DNA of 8,302 nt from Thermoplasmata archaeon (lineage in GTDB: Archaea > Thermoplasmatota > Thermoplasmata > Halarchaeoplasmatales > Halarchaeoplasmataceae), in contig JAFDTZ010000099.1 of the NCBI GenBank assembly GCA_019594305.1, positions 1 through 8,302 of the forward strand, read 5' to 3'. This document shows positions 1-6,656 of this stretch, piece by piece. The stretch's first letter is position 1. The number at the start of each line of letters is the position of its first letter. Made by a program: the position numbers and the translations under genes. Below the pieces are notes generated by a model. It worked only from the letters and a program-made list of their open reading frames with translations. It was not told the origin of the DNA and searched no databases.

Positions 1-1
1 A

Positions 2-2095
2 ATAATACGAGGCAACGCTTTTGACCTATCTGGAAATGGAGAAAGTGATGATGGATATACTTACCCGAATGCGGTAGTGATGGGCGATTTCGATCACAAC
101 GGTGACGGATGGGATAATGTGAACAACGTTCAAAGCGTTTACATATCGTCGGGTAATCTTGAAGAGGGTCAATACATAGTAAGAGTCCGAGGAACGGATA
201 TACCGGAAGATTGCAACAACGACGGAAGCGCAAATCAGGACTACGCCCTGGCGGTTTACAACTATAATCCTGTACCGGAAGGGGATCCACCCGAGGTTAC
301 CGTGACCAGACCTGTCGGCGGAGAGGTATGGGATGCGGGAACGGAGGAGACCATAGAATGGTATACCGAGGCAGGAGATGACCCGGTTGACCATATCGAT
401 CTTTACTACAGTATCGACGGAGGTATCAACTGGGAGAGCATAGCTGCGGGGATTCCGGACACAGGTAGTTATACTTGGACGGTACCCAATGAGCATAGTG
501 ACAATTGTCATGTGCGTGCAGAAGCGGTGGACGAAGTAGGTCGAACTGGTGAAGATACGAGCGCAGTATTTAGTATCGAAGGTGAACCACCAGCACCTCC
601 GGAAAACCTCACCGTTGAACATTATGACCAGCCTGACATGAACTACGCTTTGAACTTCGATGGAGATTCGGACCCATCACAACACGTTAGAGTTGGTATG
701 GATGGTGCAAGTGCTGAGAGTGGAACGATATCTCTTTGGTTCATGCTTCAAAATAAGCCCAACGATGCGAGGTATCGTTTCTTCGGACATGTATCTCCCT
801 CCGATGAATGGAATAACCGTATCCTGATAGGGTACGACGGGCCTTCAGAAGGTAATGAATTCTATATCGGGCTGGGAGATACCTGGAATTTGGATACTAA
901 CATATTCGACCCTGAAGTCGATGTATGGTATCATATAGCACTTGTATATGACGGTGGAGATTATTGGGTATACAGGGATGGAACACAGGTAAGCTCCGGT
1001 ACATACACCGGTTTGGAAGCAATTCACGGAGAAGCAGATATAGGGAATACCGGACATATTAACGAGCGAAACTATGCACCCGAGGGTTTGATGGATGACG
1101 CTCGTATTTTCGATCGAGGACTTTCTCAAACAGAGATCGGGGATCTGTATGAAGAGAGATATGTGGAAATAGGAGACGAGGTCGGCTGGTGGCCCATGAA
1201 CGAAGGCAGCGGTGATACAGTTTACGATGAATCTGGTAACGATAACCACGGTGTCATCAACGGTCCGAGTTGGGTCGAGTTGACGTTATTGAACCAAGGT
1301 ACCGGAGAGGACAATCTACTGACATGGAATAACAGTCCGGATGATCCTGACGAAGTGGCGTACTACAACATATACCGCACGGAGGACGAAAGCGGCCCCT
1401 GGGATGAGAACACGTTGATCGCCTCGATAAATGCAGATGGTTCTTCAGGATACAATTATGTTGATCTTGGAAAGGGTACTGGTGACGATATCCTCTGGTG
1501 GTATGTCGTACGTGCGGTGGGTATGAACGGGCTGGAGGAGCAGAACACCGATGCGGTGCGGGAGCCCGAGGTCACCACAGAGACCTTCGATATAGATCTG
1601 TACGCCGGCGGAGACGCCGACGGCTGGAATTTCGTGTCTTTCAATCTGATGCCGGTAGATACATCGCTAGAGGCGATACTCGCGGACATAGACGGCAACT
1701 ACGATAAGGTGATGTACTTCGATGCATCGTCAGGTGTGTGGAGTTCGTATGTGCCGGGTAGAGCCGCCAGGTATAATTCCTTAGATGTGTGGAACCACCG
1801 CATGGGTATATGGATACGGATGACGACCGGCGATACGCTGACCATCACAGGTAGTGCACCGTCGAGTACGGATATCACACTGTATCCTGGTTGGACCATG
1901 GTGGGCCTGCCCAGTTCGAGCAGTGGTAATCACGGGCTGCCAGGTGAGATCGACCGTATAGGTTACTTCGATGGTACCGCAGAATACAACCTTGCGTACA
2001 GTTTCGATCCAGATACTTTCGTGTTCGAACCCGGCCAAGGCTACTGGTTGTACAATCCCGGCGATACCGCATTTGTTTGGACCGTAGACTACTGA
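2..2095 (+). CDS. 3' part of a large secreted multidomain protein (S8 protease C-terminal region, Ig-like, LamG, FnIII-like, C-terminal module)
   Basis: The frame is open from position 2, so the gene begins outside the window; the internal GTG/ATG at 77/80 are not convincing starts. 697 codons are visible. Residues 1-88 (RGNAFDLSG, NNVQSVYI, QDYALAVYNYN) resemble the beta domain that follows the catalytic domain in archaeal S8 subtilases. Residues 97-193 are an Ig-like domain of the Kre9/KNH type (VTRPVGGEVWDAGTEETIEW). Residues 213-425 are LamG/concanavalin-like (ALNFDGD, GTISLWF, WYHIALVYDGG, LSQTEIGDLY). Residues 427-523 are FnIII-like (NIYRTEDESGPW, WWYVVRAVG). Residues 530-697 form a C-terminal module made of two similar halves, GWNFVSFNL...GIWIRM and GWTMVGLP...GYWLYN. 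The protein is Asp/Glu-rich and has no C-terminal membrane anchor. Inferred role: extracellular peptidase or glycan-binding surface protein. The catalytic triad is off the left edge, so protease activity is not shown. Confidence 0.85.
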   Translation: MIRGNAFDLSGNGESDDGYTYPNAVVMGDFDHNGDGWDNVNNVQSVYISSGNLEEGQYIVRVRGTDIPEDCNNDGSANQDYALAVYNYNPVPEGDPPEVTVTRPVGGEVWDAGTEETIEWYTEAGDDPVDHIDLYYSIDGGINWESIAAGIPDTGSYTWTVPNEHSDNCHVRAEAVDEVGRTGEDTSAVFSIEGEPPAPPENLTVEHYDQPDMNYALNFDGDSDPSQHVRVGMDGASAESGTISLWFMLQNKPNDARYRFFGHVSPSDEWNNRILIGYDGPSEGNEFYIGLGDTWNLDTNIFDPEVDVWYHIALVYDGGDYWVYRDGTQVSSGTYTGLEAIHGEADIGNTGHINERNYAPEGLMDDARIFDRGLSQTEIGDLYEERYVEIGDEVGWWPMNEGSGDTVYDESGNDNHGVINGPSWVELTLLNQGTGEDNLLTWNNSPDDPDEVAYYNIYRTEDESGPWDENTLIASINADGSSGYNYVDLGKGTGDDILWWYVVRAVGMNGLEEQNTDAVREPEVTTETFDIDLYAGGDADGWNFVSFNLMPVDTSLEAILADIDGNYDKVMYFDASSGVWSSYVPGRAARYNSLDVWNHRMGIWIRMTTGDTLTITGSAPSSTDITLYPGWTMVGLPSSSSGNHGLPGEIDRIGYFDGTAEYNLAYSFDPDTFVFEPGQGYWLYNPGDTAFVWTVDY

Positions 2096-2116
2096 CCCCA
2101 AACCCTTTCTTTTTTT
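2088..2116 (+). repeat. Direct repeat copy 1: gene 3' end plus terminator
   Basis: ACTACTGACC, CC, AAACCCTTTC and a T-run. It spans the last codon, the stop and the terminator of the secreted protein gene. A near copy lies at 2438-2468. Confidence 0.75.
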
Positions 2117-2125
2117 CATTTTTTT
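2106..2125 (+). terminator. T-rich archaeal terminator of the secreted protein gene
   Basis: Two runs of seven T (2110-2116 and 2119-2125) lie 14-30 nt after the TGA stop at 2093-2095, with no stem-loop. Poly-T tracts of this kind are the usual intrinsic termination signal in euryarchaea. Confidence 0.7.
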
Positions 2126-2157
2126 AAGTGAAATAAGTACGATAAGGCGGAAAAGCC

Positions 2158-2325
2158 ATGTTAGATAGAGAAACGATAATCAACACGAGAAAAGAAAGAA
2201 CGTTATCAGCCTATGAATGCAGATTGAGTGATGATTTTATCGAATGTCTGAAGAAGGTTCGTAGTGAGGTACAAGACAAAGATTTTATCGAGTGCATAGA
2301 TCATATCTTGGATCTATCAAAGTGA
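2158..2325 (+). CDS. Small ORF, 55 residues, function unknown
   Basis: ATG to TGA, 55 codons, preceded by a Shine-Dalgarno-like AAGGCGG at 2144-2150, 7 nt before the start. The product begins MLDRETIINTRKERTLSAYE and is charged, probably helical, and has no signal peptide or membrane segment. It contains an internal near-repeat: DDFIECLKKV (residues 25-34) and KDFIECIDHI (41-50). The underlying 11-mer GATTTTATCGA occurs exactly at 2233-2243 and 2281-2291, 48 nt apart and in frame. Cysteines are at residues 21, 30 and 46. I recognise no family. The ORF is flanked by duplicated 3'-end/terminator sequences, so it may be a real small gene or chance coding in a rearranged spacer. The ribosome binding site and amphipathic composition favour a real but unplaced gene. 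Confidence 0.45.
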   Translation: MLDRETIINTRKERTLSAYECRLSDDFIECLKKVRSEVQDKDFIECIDHILDLSK

Positions 2326-2366
2326 CTAAAATGCCTTATAATTTTTTGATATAGAAAGCGTAGTAG

Positions 2367-2379
2367 TCGAATAATTCGA
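2367..2379. repeat. 13-bp perfect palindrome in the convergent spacer
   Basis: TCGAAT-A-ATTCGA, within the 111-nt stretch (2326-2436) between the small ORF and repeat copy 2. That stretch is AT-rich and I see no gene in it. The palindrome is too short to call a terminator and could be a protein binding site or chance. Confidence 0.3.
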
Positions 2380-2437
2380 AATACATTTTCAGGGTTGAGC
2401 GTTCAAAAATAATTATCCGAACACGTCCAAATAGTGA

Positions 2438-2468
2438 ACTACTGACCACCAAACCCTTTCTCTTTTTT
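2438..2468 (+). repeat. Direct repeat copy 2: displaced gene 3' end plus terminator
   Basis: ACTACTGACC, ACC, AAACCCTTTC, TC and six T. It matches copy 1 (2088-2116) apart from a one-base insertion and a change in the T tract. The similarity continues weakly upstream. In the frame of the repeated TGA (2443-2445) the preceding codons read VQIVNY, against VWTVDY in the complete gene. Frame 2410-2412 is a stop, so no long ORF leads into this copy. Confidence 0.7.
2457..2468 (+). terminator. Second plus-strand T-rich terminator
   Basis: TTTCTC followed by six T, ending inside the TAA stop codon (2469-2467 on the minus strand) of the convergent membrane protein gene. The only upstream plus-strand gene is the 55-codon ORF. 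It may be a relic of repeat copy 2 or may still end plus-strand read-through. Confidence 0.45.
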
Positions 2469-4236
2469 ACATCAGCAAGAACGATAGTATGAATAGTAGT
2501 AATACGAACCCCATCTTGATAACCACTCCGTTATCGATCAGTCGGTACCACACATATGTACCCAGGGCGATGGAAACTATTATGATCATACCTAACGGTG
2601 ATACGGTGAATATCAGTGGAAGTAGGAAGATAAGGAATAATACGGCCGGTTGCACGAACCCCTTGTTCCTTTCCCATGAGGTTTTATCCAGTATGTCTGT
2701 GTTAATATATCCTCCAGAACGACCGAACAAGGACAGCAACGATAATCCCAGTAGGATCCATAATAGCAACCCGAAGGTTTGAGCGGTAAAGTGCGGTGTT
2801 CTAATGATGGTTTCATTCGTTGCGTGAATCCACTCGCCTTGGAAGTGCTCGGCGATGAATGCTATCCATGAGCCCGGTGTATTGTACCCGTACAAAAATG
2901 CCAATGAACCGAGTATCCCCCCTTTGGTGAGATCGACAAAATTATTTTTTGTACGGTTCATGGAAAAACCAAAAGATAACAATATCCACACGATCGATAG
3001 GAATAAGGTCCATCTTCCCAGTACAAAGGATATGAAAAGTGCGGTAAGTGCGTATGCGGCAGCTAGTTGTTTATAGTGATATTTAGGTATCAAACCCTTT
3101 GAAAGCGGGTCACCCCTCTTTTCATCTCTGCCGTATGCAAATATATCATCCAGGAGTAAAGTGAATTGTATAAGTAGGAATATAGCGACCAGACAAAACA
3201 GTACGTACTGGCTGTGGAGTATGTACAGTGGATCGATAGCCAAACCTTTGGAGAAATCCCTGTCTATCAAATGTACGGAAGCGATACCCATAAAGGATGC
3301 TAATATCATAAGTGAGGTGTCCAACGGACGTACATTCTTCAGCATTATCATTAACGGTTTCTTGTAGCATAAATAGAGGGATATCAGGGTTAATATGACA
3401 CAAACTATGAGGAAAAAAAAGCCAAATAGAAGGTTGTTCTGGTTGTGTGCAAGGGTCTCCAGAAGTCCCATCCTGGGCAGTCCTAGTGGTGGCAACACCT
3501 CGTCGGCACCGTACCCGTAGTTATAGAAGAATTCATAGTACTTTCTATCTATCCTGAAATGAAAGGTATTGAGTACGATCACACTCTCCACCCCTACCCT
3601 TAGGGCGAGGTGGAATGCCGCGATAAGCCAGAATATCAATAGCATACCGATGTATACCAGCAGGGTACGTACCAGTGAAGTGAAAAACTCAAAATACCTT
3701 TTACCCTGTCGGAACAGTGATCTAAAATGGGACGGGAGACCTGTCCTAAGGGCTATATATGCACCGGAACCCACGATCATGAAGAGGAACATGAAGGCCT
3801 GCCCGGTGCTGCCTATTTCTTCAGGGCGGTATAACGGATTCCAAAGATTCATGAGCATTGGTAGCATCTGGTCCATGGATAGGTAGCCGTATTGTATGCC
3901 CAGTTCTCTTCCGGATTCACCGAGTATATAGTAGTCTATAATAGGCGGAACCAGTAGTATCCAAAACCCTAGTAAAATAACGTTCCAGATCTTCCTTATA
4001 GGTGCCTTTGTAAGGGCATATATGACAAGGGCGCCAAGTAAAAATTCGGGATAGGCTAATAGAACGTAATGAGCTAGCTGGTAGGTATTGTACATCTTGT
4101 TGCCTATAACATATGAATCCAAAAGAGAGCGTAGTGCGGCGATGATAAAGACGTAGATTATCGCCGTGGTAAGGCTAAACCTATCTTTTTCTACCCACTC
4201 CAAGATCCTTTCCGACAGACTACCTTCTTCGGACAT
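2467..4236 (-). CDS. Polytopic membrane protein, C-terminal half UbiA prenyltransferase-like
   Basis: 589 residues with many hydrophobic helices in two halves. Residues 1-290 carry about six membrane segments that I cannot place in a family. From about residue 300 the pattern resembles UbiA: an entry motif (NVRPLDTSLMILASFMGI, 301-318); then LLDDIFAYGRDEKRGDPLSK (361-380) followed by GLIP, at the position of the NDxxDxxxD...RPLxxGxI motif; then FSMNRTKNNFVDLTKGG (424-440) ending in FLYGY, like the UbiA K-R-x-N...G stretch; and a late acidic loop NTDILDK (512-518). Ala367 replaces one Asp of the first motif. UbiA enzymes move a prenyl group onto an aromatic or lipid acceptor, but at 589 residues this is about twice the usual 280-300, and the motif is imperfect, so activity is uncertain. 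The ATG lies 36 nt after the dehydrogenase stop and has no clear ribosome binding site. The frame between is open but holds no ATG, GTG or TTG. Confidence 0.6.
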   Translation of the reverse strand: MSEEGSLSERILEWVEKDRFSLTTAIIYVFIIAALRSLLDSYVIGNKMYNTYQLAHYVLLAYPEFLLGALVIYALTKAPIRKIWNVILLGFWILLVPPIIDYYILGESGRELGIQYGYLSMDQMLPMLMNLWNPLYRPEEIGSTGQAFMFLFMIVGSGAYIALRTGLPSHFRSLFRQGKRYFEFFTSLVRTLLVYIGMLLIFWLIAAFHLALRVGVESVIVLNTFHFRIDRKYYEFFYNYGYGADEVLPPLGLPRMGLLETLAHNQNNLLFGFFFLIVCVILTLISLYLCYKKPLMIMLKNVRPLDTSLMILASFMGIASVHLIDRDFSKGLAIDPLYILHSQYVLFCLVAIFLLIQFTLLLDDIFAYGRDEKRGDPLSKGLIPKYHYKQLAAAYALTALFISFVLGRWTLFLSIVWILLSFGFSMNRTKNNFVDLTKGGILGSLAFLYGYNTPGSWIAFIAEHFQGEWIHATNETIIRTPHFTAQTFGLLLWILLGLSLLSLFGRSGGYINTDILDKTSWERNKGFVQPAVLFLIFLLPLIFTVSPLGMIIIVSIALGTYVWYRLIDNGVVIKMGFVLLLFILSFLLM

Positions 4237-4272
4237 CGTTACAATGGCTATAGGCGCTATGTAAAATAATCT

Positions 4273-5352
4273 TTACCGTAAGTCACGGTTACGGAATATT
4301 TTTCTGTTTATGGTTATTCCCAGGTCGGTAAGTCGATGTATGATGTAGTCGTGCATATCCGCATCCTTACCGATAAATTCCAAGGGCATTATACCATTCG
4401 GAATCCTTCCGTCACAAACCAATCTGGCTACAGCGGCGGTGGTGAAGCCGGTGGTCCTGGACATGGACGATAGGCCGTCTCTCGCCTCGTCGTATAGCTC
4501 GTAATATATTGTGTGGTCCACTCCGTCTATGGGCCCTCTCGCAACCACTGTCATCATGGAAATATCGTTACCGGAATTTTTCATCAAAGGCGCGATTATT
4601 TCGATGGTATCATCTACGTGTTCCTCGTTAAAAAATCCAAGCTCGTCCAGTACCTTAACTTTATCGAGATGACCCGGCCACCGCAGGGTGGTCTCCTCCA
4701 TGATTTCCGCATCCACCGTATGGAGTAAAGTTCTTAATCCGTCACTGTAAAATTCTTCTAACTGATATCCCATCACCTCTGCTACCCCTATGGATTCAAG
4801 AGGTTTTTTACGGGTGATCTTTCTCTCGGATATTATCCTAGCATCCCTGGTATATTCCTCTATCAGGTCCCTGGTGCACCATGTGGACTCGTAGTAAAGA
4901 GGCGGTTTAGGGTATTTGGGTAGGCCGCCTATCTTGATATAACACTCGCTGATACTGTCCAGCTCCCTTGATATATTGCCCACGAAAAGGTTGCTGAGGC
5001 CCGGGCCGAATCCGGCATCCACCGCAACGGTCACTCCGGCTTCCTTTGCGGCTTTATCAAGGGGTAAGGGGTCTTTGGGTGAGAAAGACACGTCCACCAC
5101 GTCTGTTCCCGCATCGATACATGTTCTAAGTATTCCGTATCCGAGGAAACTGGGAAGGGCACAAATCACCATGTCCATATGGGTGATTTCCTCTTTCAGA
5201 GTTTGGTGGTTAGAGGCATCCAGTTCAATCTTACCGGCGGCACCCTGAACATCCACGGGTTCCCTATCTCCAACCCATATCTCGTGTATTTCCGAAAGGT
5301 CGGCCACTACAGCCCGCCCCACATTTCCACCCCCTAGTACGAGTATCTTCAT
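4273..5352 (-). CDS. Saccharopine dehydrogenase-family NAD(P)-dependent oxidoreductase (lysine-6-dehydrogenase-like)
   Basis: 359 residues. The N-terminal Rossmann fold has the dinucleotide signature LVLGGGNVG (4-12), with Asp29 at the end of strand 2 (IWVGDRE), which favours NAD+ over NADP+. Family marks follow: DAGFGPGLSNL (112-122), IGGLPKYPKPPLYYE (141-155), EEYTRDARII (165-174), GYQLEEFYSDGLRTLLHT (195-212) and SMSRTTGFTTAAVARLVCDG (296-315). The family includes saccharopine reductase, lysine 6-dehydrogenase and carboxynorspermidine dehydrogenase; the order and wording of the motifs look closest to lysine 6-dehydrogenase, but the substrate cannot be fixed from sequence. The protein is soluble and cytoplasmic. 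The start is set by GGAAGTGAT (5366-5358), 5 nt before the ATG, and lies one base after the regulator's TAA, so the two genes are translationally coupled and share a promoter. Confidence 0.85.
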   Translation of the reverse strand: MKILVLGGGNVGRAVVADLSEIHEIWVGDREPVDVQGAAGKIELDASNHQTLKEEITHMDMVICALPSFLGYGILRTCIDAGTDVVDVSFSPKDPLPLDKAAKEAGVTVAVDAGFGPGLSNLFVGNISRELDSISECYIKIGGLPKYPKPPLYYESTWCTRDLIEEYTRDARIISERKITRKKPLESIGVAEVMGYQLEEFYSDGLRTLLHTVDAEIMEETTLRWPGHLDKVKVLDELGFFNEEHVDDTIEIIAPLMKNSGNDISMMTVVARGPIDGVDHTIYYELYDEARDGLSSMSRTTGFTTAAVARLVCDGRIPNGIMPLEFIGKDADMHDYIIHRLTDLGITINRKIFRNRDLR

Positions 5353-5353
5353 A

Positions 5354-6082
5354 TTATATCACTTCCAGTTTAAACACGCATCCTTTATGCCCTGTTCCGT
5401 AGCATTCCTCTTCTCTTATGTTAACTTTGATGCCCAGGGCACCCTCTATGATACCTTCCAGCAAGCCTTCATCGAGACTGCAAAGGGTTTCGTTCACCTC
5501 GGGAATCCCACTGCAATCGAAACAATTCTTGACCTGTATCGTATCTTCGGTAAGGACCTTCACTTCGCCCAGGCCATTGGAGGACCAAAAAACGGAAATA
5601 TTTTCCAGTAATTCCCCCATATCCGAAGAATCGAAGAGATTTGACAGAGTGATGCCCGCATCCCTGCCTATCTCTTTTAGGGCGGGCTGAACATCGAGTC
5701 CCTGGGAAATCAACCCGTAACGTATGATATGAAAAAGTCCCTTCAAGAACGAATACGGTGAGCCGCTGGATTCACGCAGATTGTCCAGCAGTTCATAGTA
5801 CTGGTCTTTATAGGGATGTTCCGAACCCCCGATCAATTTTGCCGACAGGAAAAAAATCTTTTTTCTGGCATCCCGGTTGCTCTGCCGCTCTTCGACCAAC
5901 CCCATATCCTTCAAGTTGGAGAGATGTACGGATATGGTCGATCTCGCCTTCCCCAGTTCACGAACTAATCGTTCCTCTGTTATCTCACCTTCTTGAAGTA
6001 AGTGGATTATCATCTTTTTTGTTTCTCCGGTAACGAATACCGCACCTTTTTTACCGGAGTATATCTCCGCGCCTTTGTCCAT
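5354..6082 (-). CDS. ArsR-type winged-helix regulator with C-terminal V4R domain (MsvR-like redox sensor)
   Basis: 242 residues. Residues 15-80 are a winged helix of the ArsR type, with the recognition helix in ARSTISVHLSNLKDMGLVEE (46-65) followed by a basic wing (RQSNRDARKK). Residues 108-241 are a V4R (4-vinyl reductase-like) domain with the typical order C187-F-D-C190, C201, LLEGIIEGALG (207-217), EECYGTGHKGCVF (225-237; C227 and C235). Methanogen MsvR has this ArsR-V4R layout and uses V4R-domain cysteines to sense redox state; the five cysteines here fit that role. The gene is first in a tight unit with the dehydrogenase (one-base gap) and the membrane protein. The start is well supported by GGGTGAT (6092-6086), 3 nt before the ATG. 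An inverted repeat in its promoter suggests autoregulation. Other archaeal V4R regulators exist, so MsvR is the best but not the only match; binding of a small ligand is also possible. Confidence 0.85.
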   Translation of the reverse strand: MDKGAEIYSGKKGAVFVTGETKKMIIHLLQEGEITEERLVRELGKARSTISVHLSNLKDMGLVEERQSNRDARKKIFFLSAKLIGGSEHPYKDQYYELLDNLRESSGSPYSFLKGLFHIIRYGLISQGLDVQPALKEIGRDAGITLSNLFDSSDMGELLENISVFWSSNGLGEVKVLTEDTIQVKNCFDCSGIPEVNETLCSLDEGLLEGIIEGALGIKVNIREEECYGTGHKGCVFKLEVI

Positions 6083-6111
6083 CTTATCACCCAGTAACGG
6101 TCATACACGGG

Positions 6112-6142
6112 GATAAAAGTTTCGCTTTTTTACGAAATATAA
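6112..6142 (-). promoter_or_regulatory. Promoter of the regulator-dehydrogenase-membrane protein operon
   Basis: The minus strand of the 76-nt gap 6083-6158 has a TATA-like TTATATTT at 6142-6135, predicting a transcript start near 6113 and a 30-nt leader that holds the GGGTGAT ribosome binding site. A second, weaker box (CTTTTATC, 6119-6112) would give a leader of only a few nucleotides. Confidence 0.5.
6120..6137. promoter_or_regulatory. Operator-like inverted repeat TTTCG-N8-CGAAA
   Basis: Perfect 5-bp arms, TTTCG at 6120-6124 and CGAAA at 6133-6137, with the 8-nt spacer CTTTTTTA. The right arm overlaps the TATA-like box at 6135-6142. Reported MsvR boxes, as I recall them, are TTCG-N9/10-CGAA, so the half-sites match and the spacing is one or two bases shorter. 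The position fits repression of the regulator's own promoter. Confidence 0.55.
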
Positions 6143-6158
6143 CAGTGGCCATAGATTT

Positions 6159-6644
6159 TCAATCCAGGAATATGATCTTCTTTTCACTTATATTCTTAAC
6201 CACATTATCCTCGGTGCTTGGCTCGATGAGTTTGTCTATATGACTTCTGGGTGAGTTGTGCATTATCAAACGTATAACATTTATACTTTCGTATTCATCG
6301 ATGATCTCCTCGGATATTTGTTCACCTGCCCTGAAATGTACCTCATACGGAACATCCAGCTCGTCGATCATCTTTATAAGTTGGCTACCGAGTTCGTCCA
6401 CATCGTCCTTCTTGAGGCGTTTGATGATTTCCTTGAATTTTTCACGGTCACCATATCCAACATTAGCATCCACCATCTCAATTTCGTGCTCTTTCTGAAT
6501 AACTTTGAGTATGATGATTCGATCGGGTTTCATCCTATCTATGATCTTCTTTATCTTTCGTATAGATTCTTCAGTGTATTTGCGTTTATAGCATGTTATC
6601 AGGAGCACTTTCGGTTTTTTTCCGTTTTTATTTAATATTTCCAT
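6159..6644 (-). CDS. Universal stress protein-like (UspA-type alpha/beta fold) protein
   Basis: 161 residues, Lys-rich and cytoplasmic. The pattern fits a USP fold: strand 1 KVLLITCYKR (12-21), helix with EESIRKIKKIIDRM (25-38), strand 2 RIIILKVIQ (42-50), a helix around residues 84-96, strand PYEVHFRAGEQISEEIIDE (99-117), strand NVIRLIMHNSPRS (122-134) and a closing strand KKIIFLD (155-161). The Gx2Gx9G(S/T) ATP loop of ATP-binding USPs is missing (here HNSPRSHIDKLIEPSTEDNVV region, 129-149, without glycine), so nucleotide binding is doubtful. GAGGTG at 6656-6651 sits 6 nt before the ATG and overlaps the permease stop region; the gap to the permease is 12 nt, so the two are co-transcribed. 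USP-like proteins next to transporters are common in archaea and may tune transport. The gene is AT-richer than its neighbours (18 G+C in 6541-6600). Confidence 0.65.
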   Translation of the reverse strand: MEILNKNGKKPKVLLITCYKRKYTEESIRKIKKIIDRMKPDRIIILKVIQKEHEIEMVDANVGYGDREKFKEIIKRLKKDDVDELGSQLIKMIDELDVPYEVHFRAGEQISEEIIDEYESINVIRLIMHNSPRSHIDKLIEPSTEDNVVKNISEKKIIFLD

Positions 6645-6650
6645 ATATTA

Positions 6651-6656
6651 CACCTC
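6651..6656 (-). promoter_or_regulatory. Ribosome binding site of the USP-like gene
   Basis: GAGGTG on the minus strand directly follows the permease TAA (6659-6657) and lies 6 nt before the USP-like ATG at 6644. It fixes that start and suggests coupled translation. Confidence 0.65.

Noticed and set aside
26..622. Minus-strand open frame of 198 codons opposite the secreted protein gene
   Set aside because: It lies antisense to a clear domain-bearing frame, its product is a composition-driven mix of basic and hydrophobic residues with no recognisable family, and it has no ribosome binding site.
2403..2410. Minus-strand T run as terminator of the membrane protein operon
   Set aside because: It is only five T on the minus strand, without supporting structure. 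It may contribute but is too weak to annotate.
6125..6132. T run as a plus-strand terminator
   Set aside because: There is no plus-strand gene upstream. The run is the spacer of the inverted repeat.
6612..6624. CGG-T7-CCG hairpin with a T run
   Set aside because: It lies inside the first codons of the USP-like gene, where it encodes a Lys-rich stretch, and on the minus strand the run is A, so it is not a terminator.
6258..6635. Plus-strand open frame of 125 codons opposite the USP-like gene
   Set aside because: The antisense USP-like frame has a strong ribosome binding site and a recognisable fold. This one is Phe/Tyr/Leu-rich, as expected for the complement of a Lys/Glu-rich gene.
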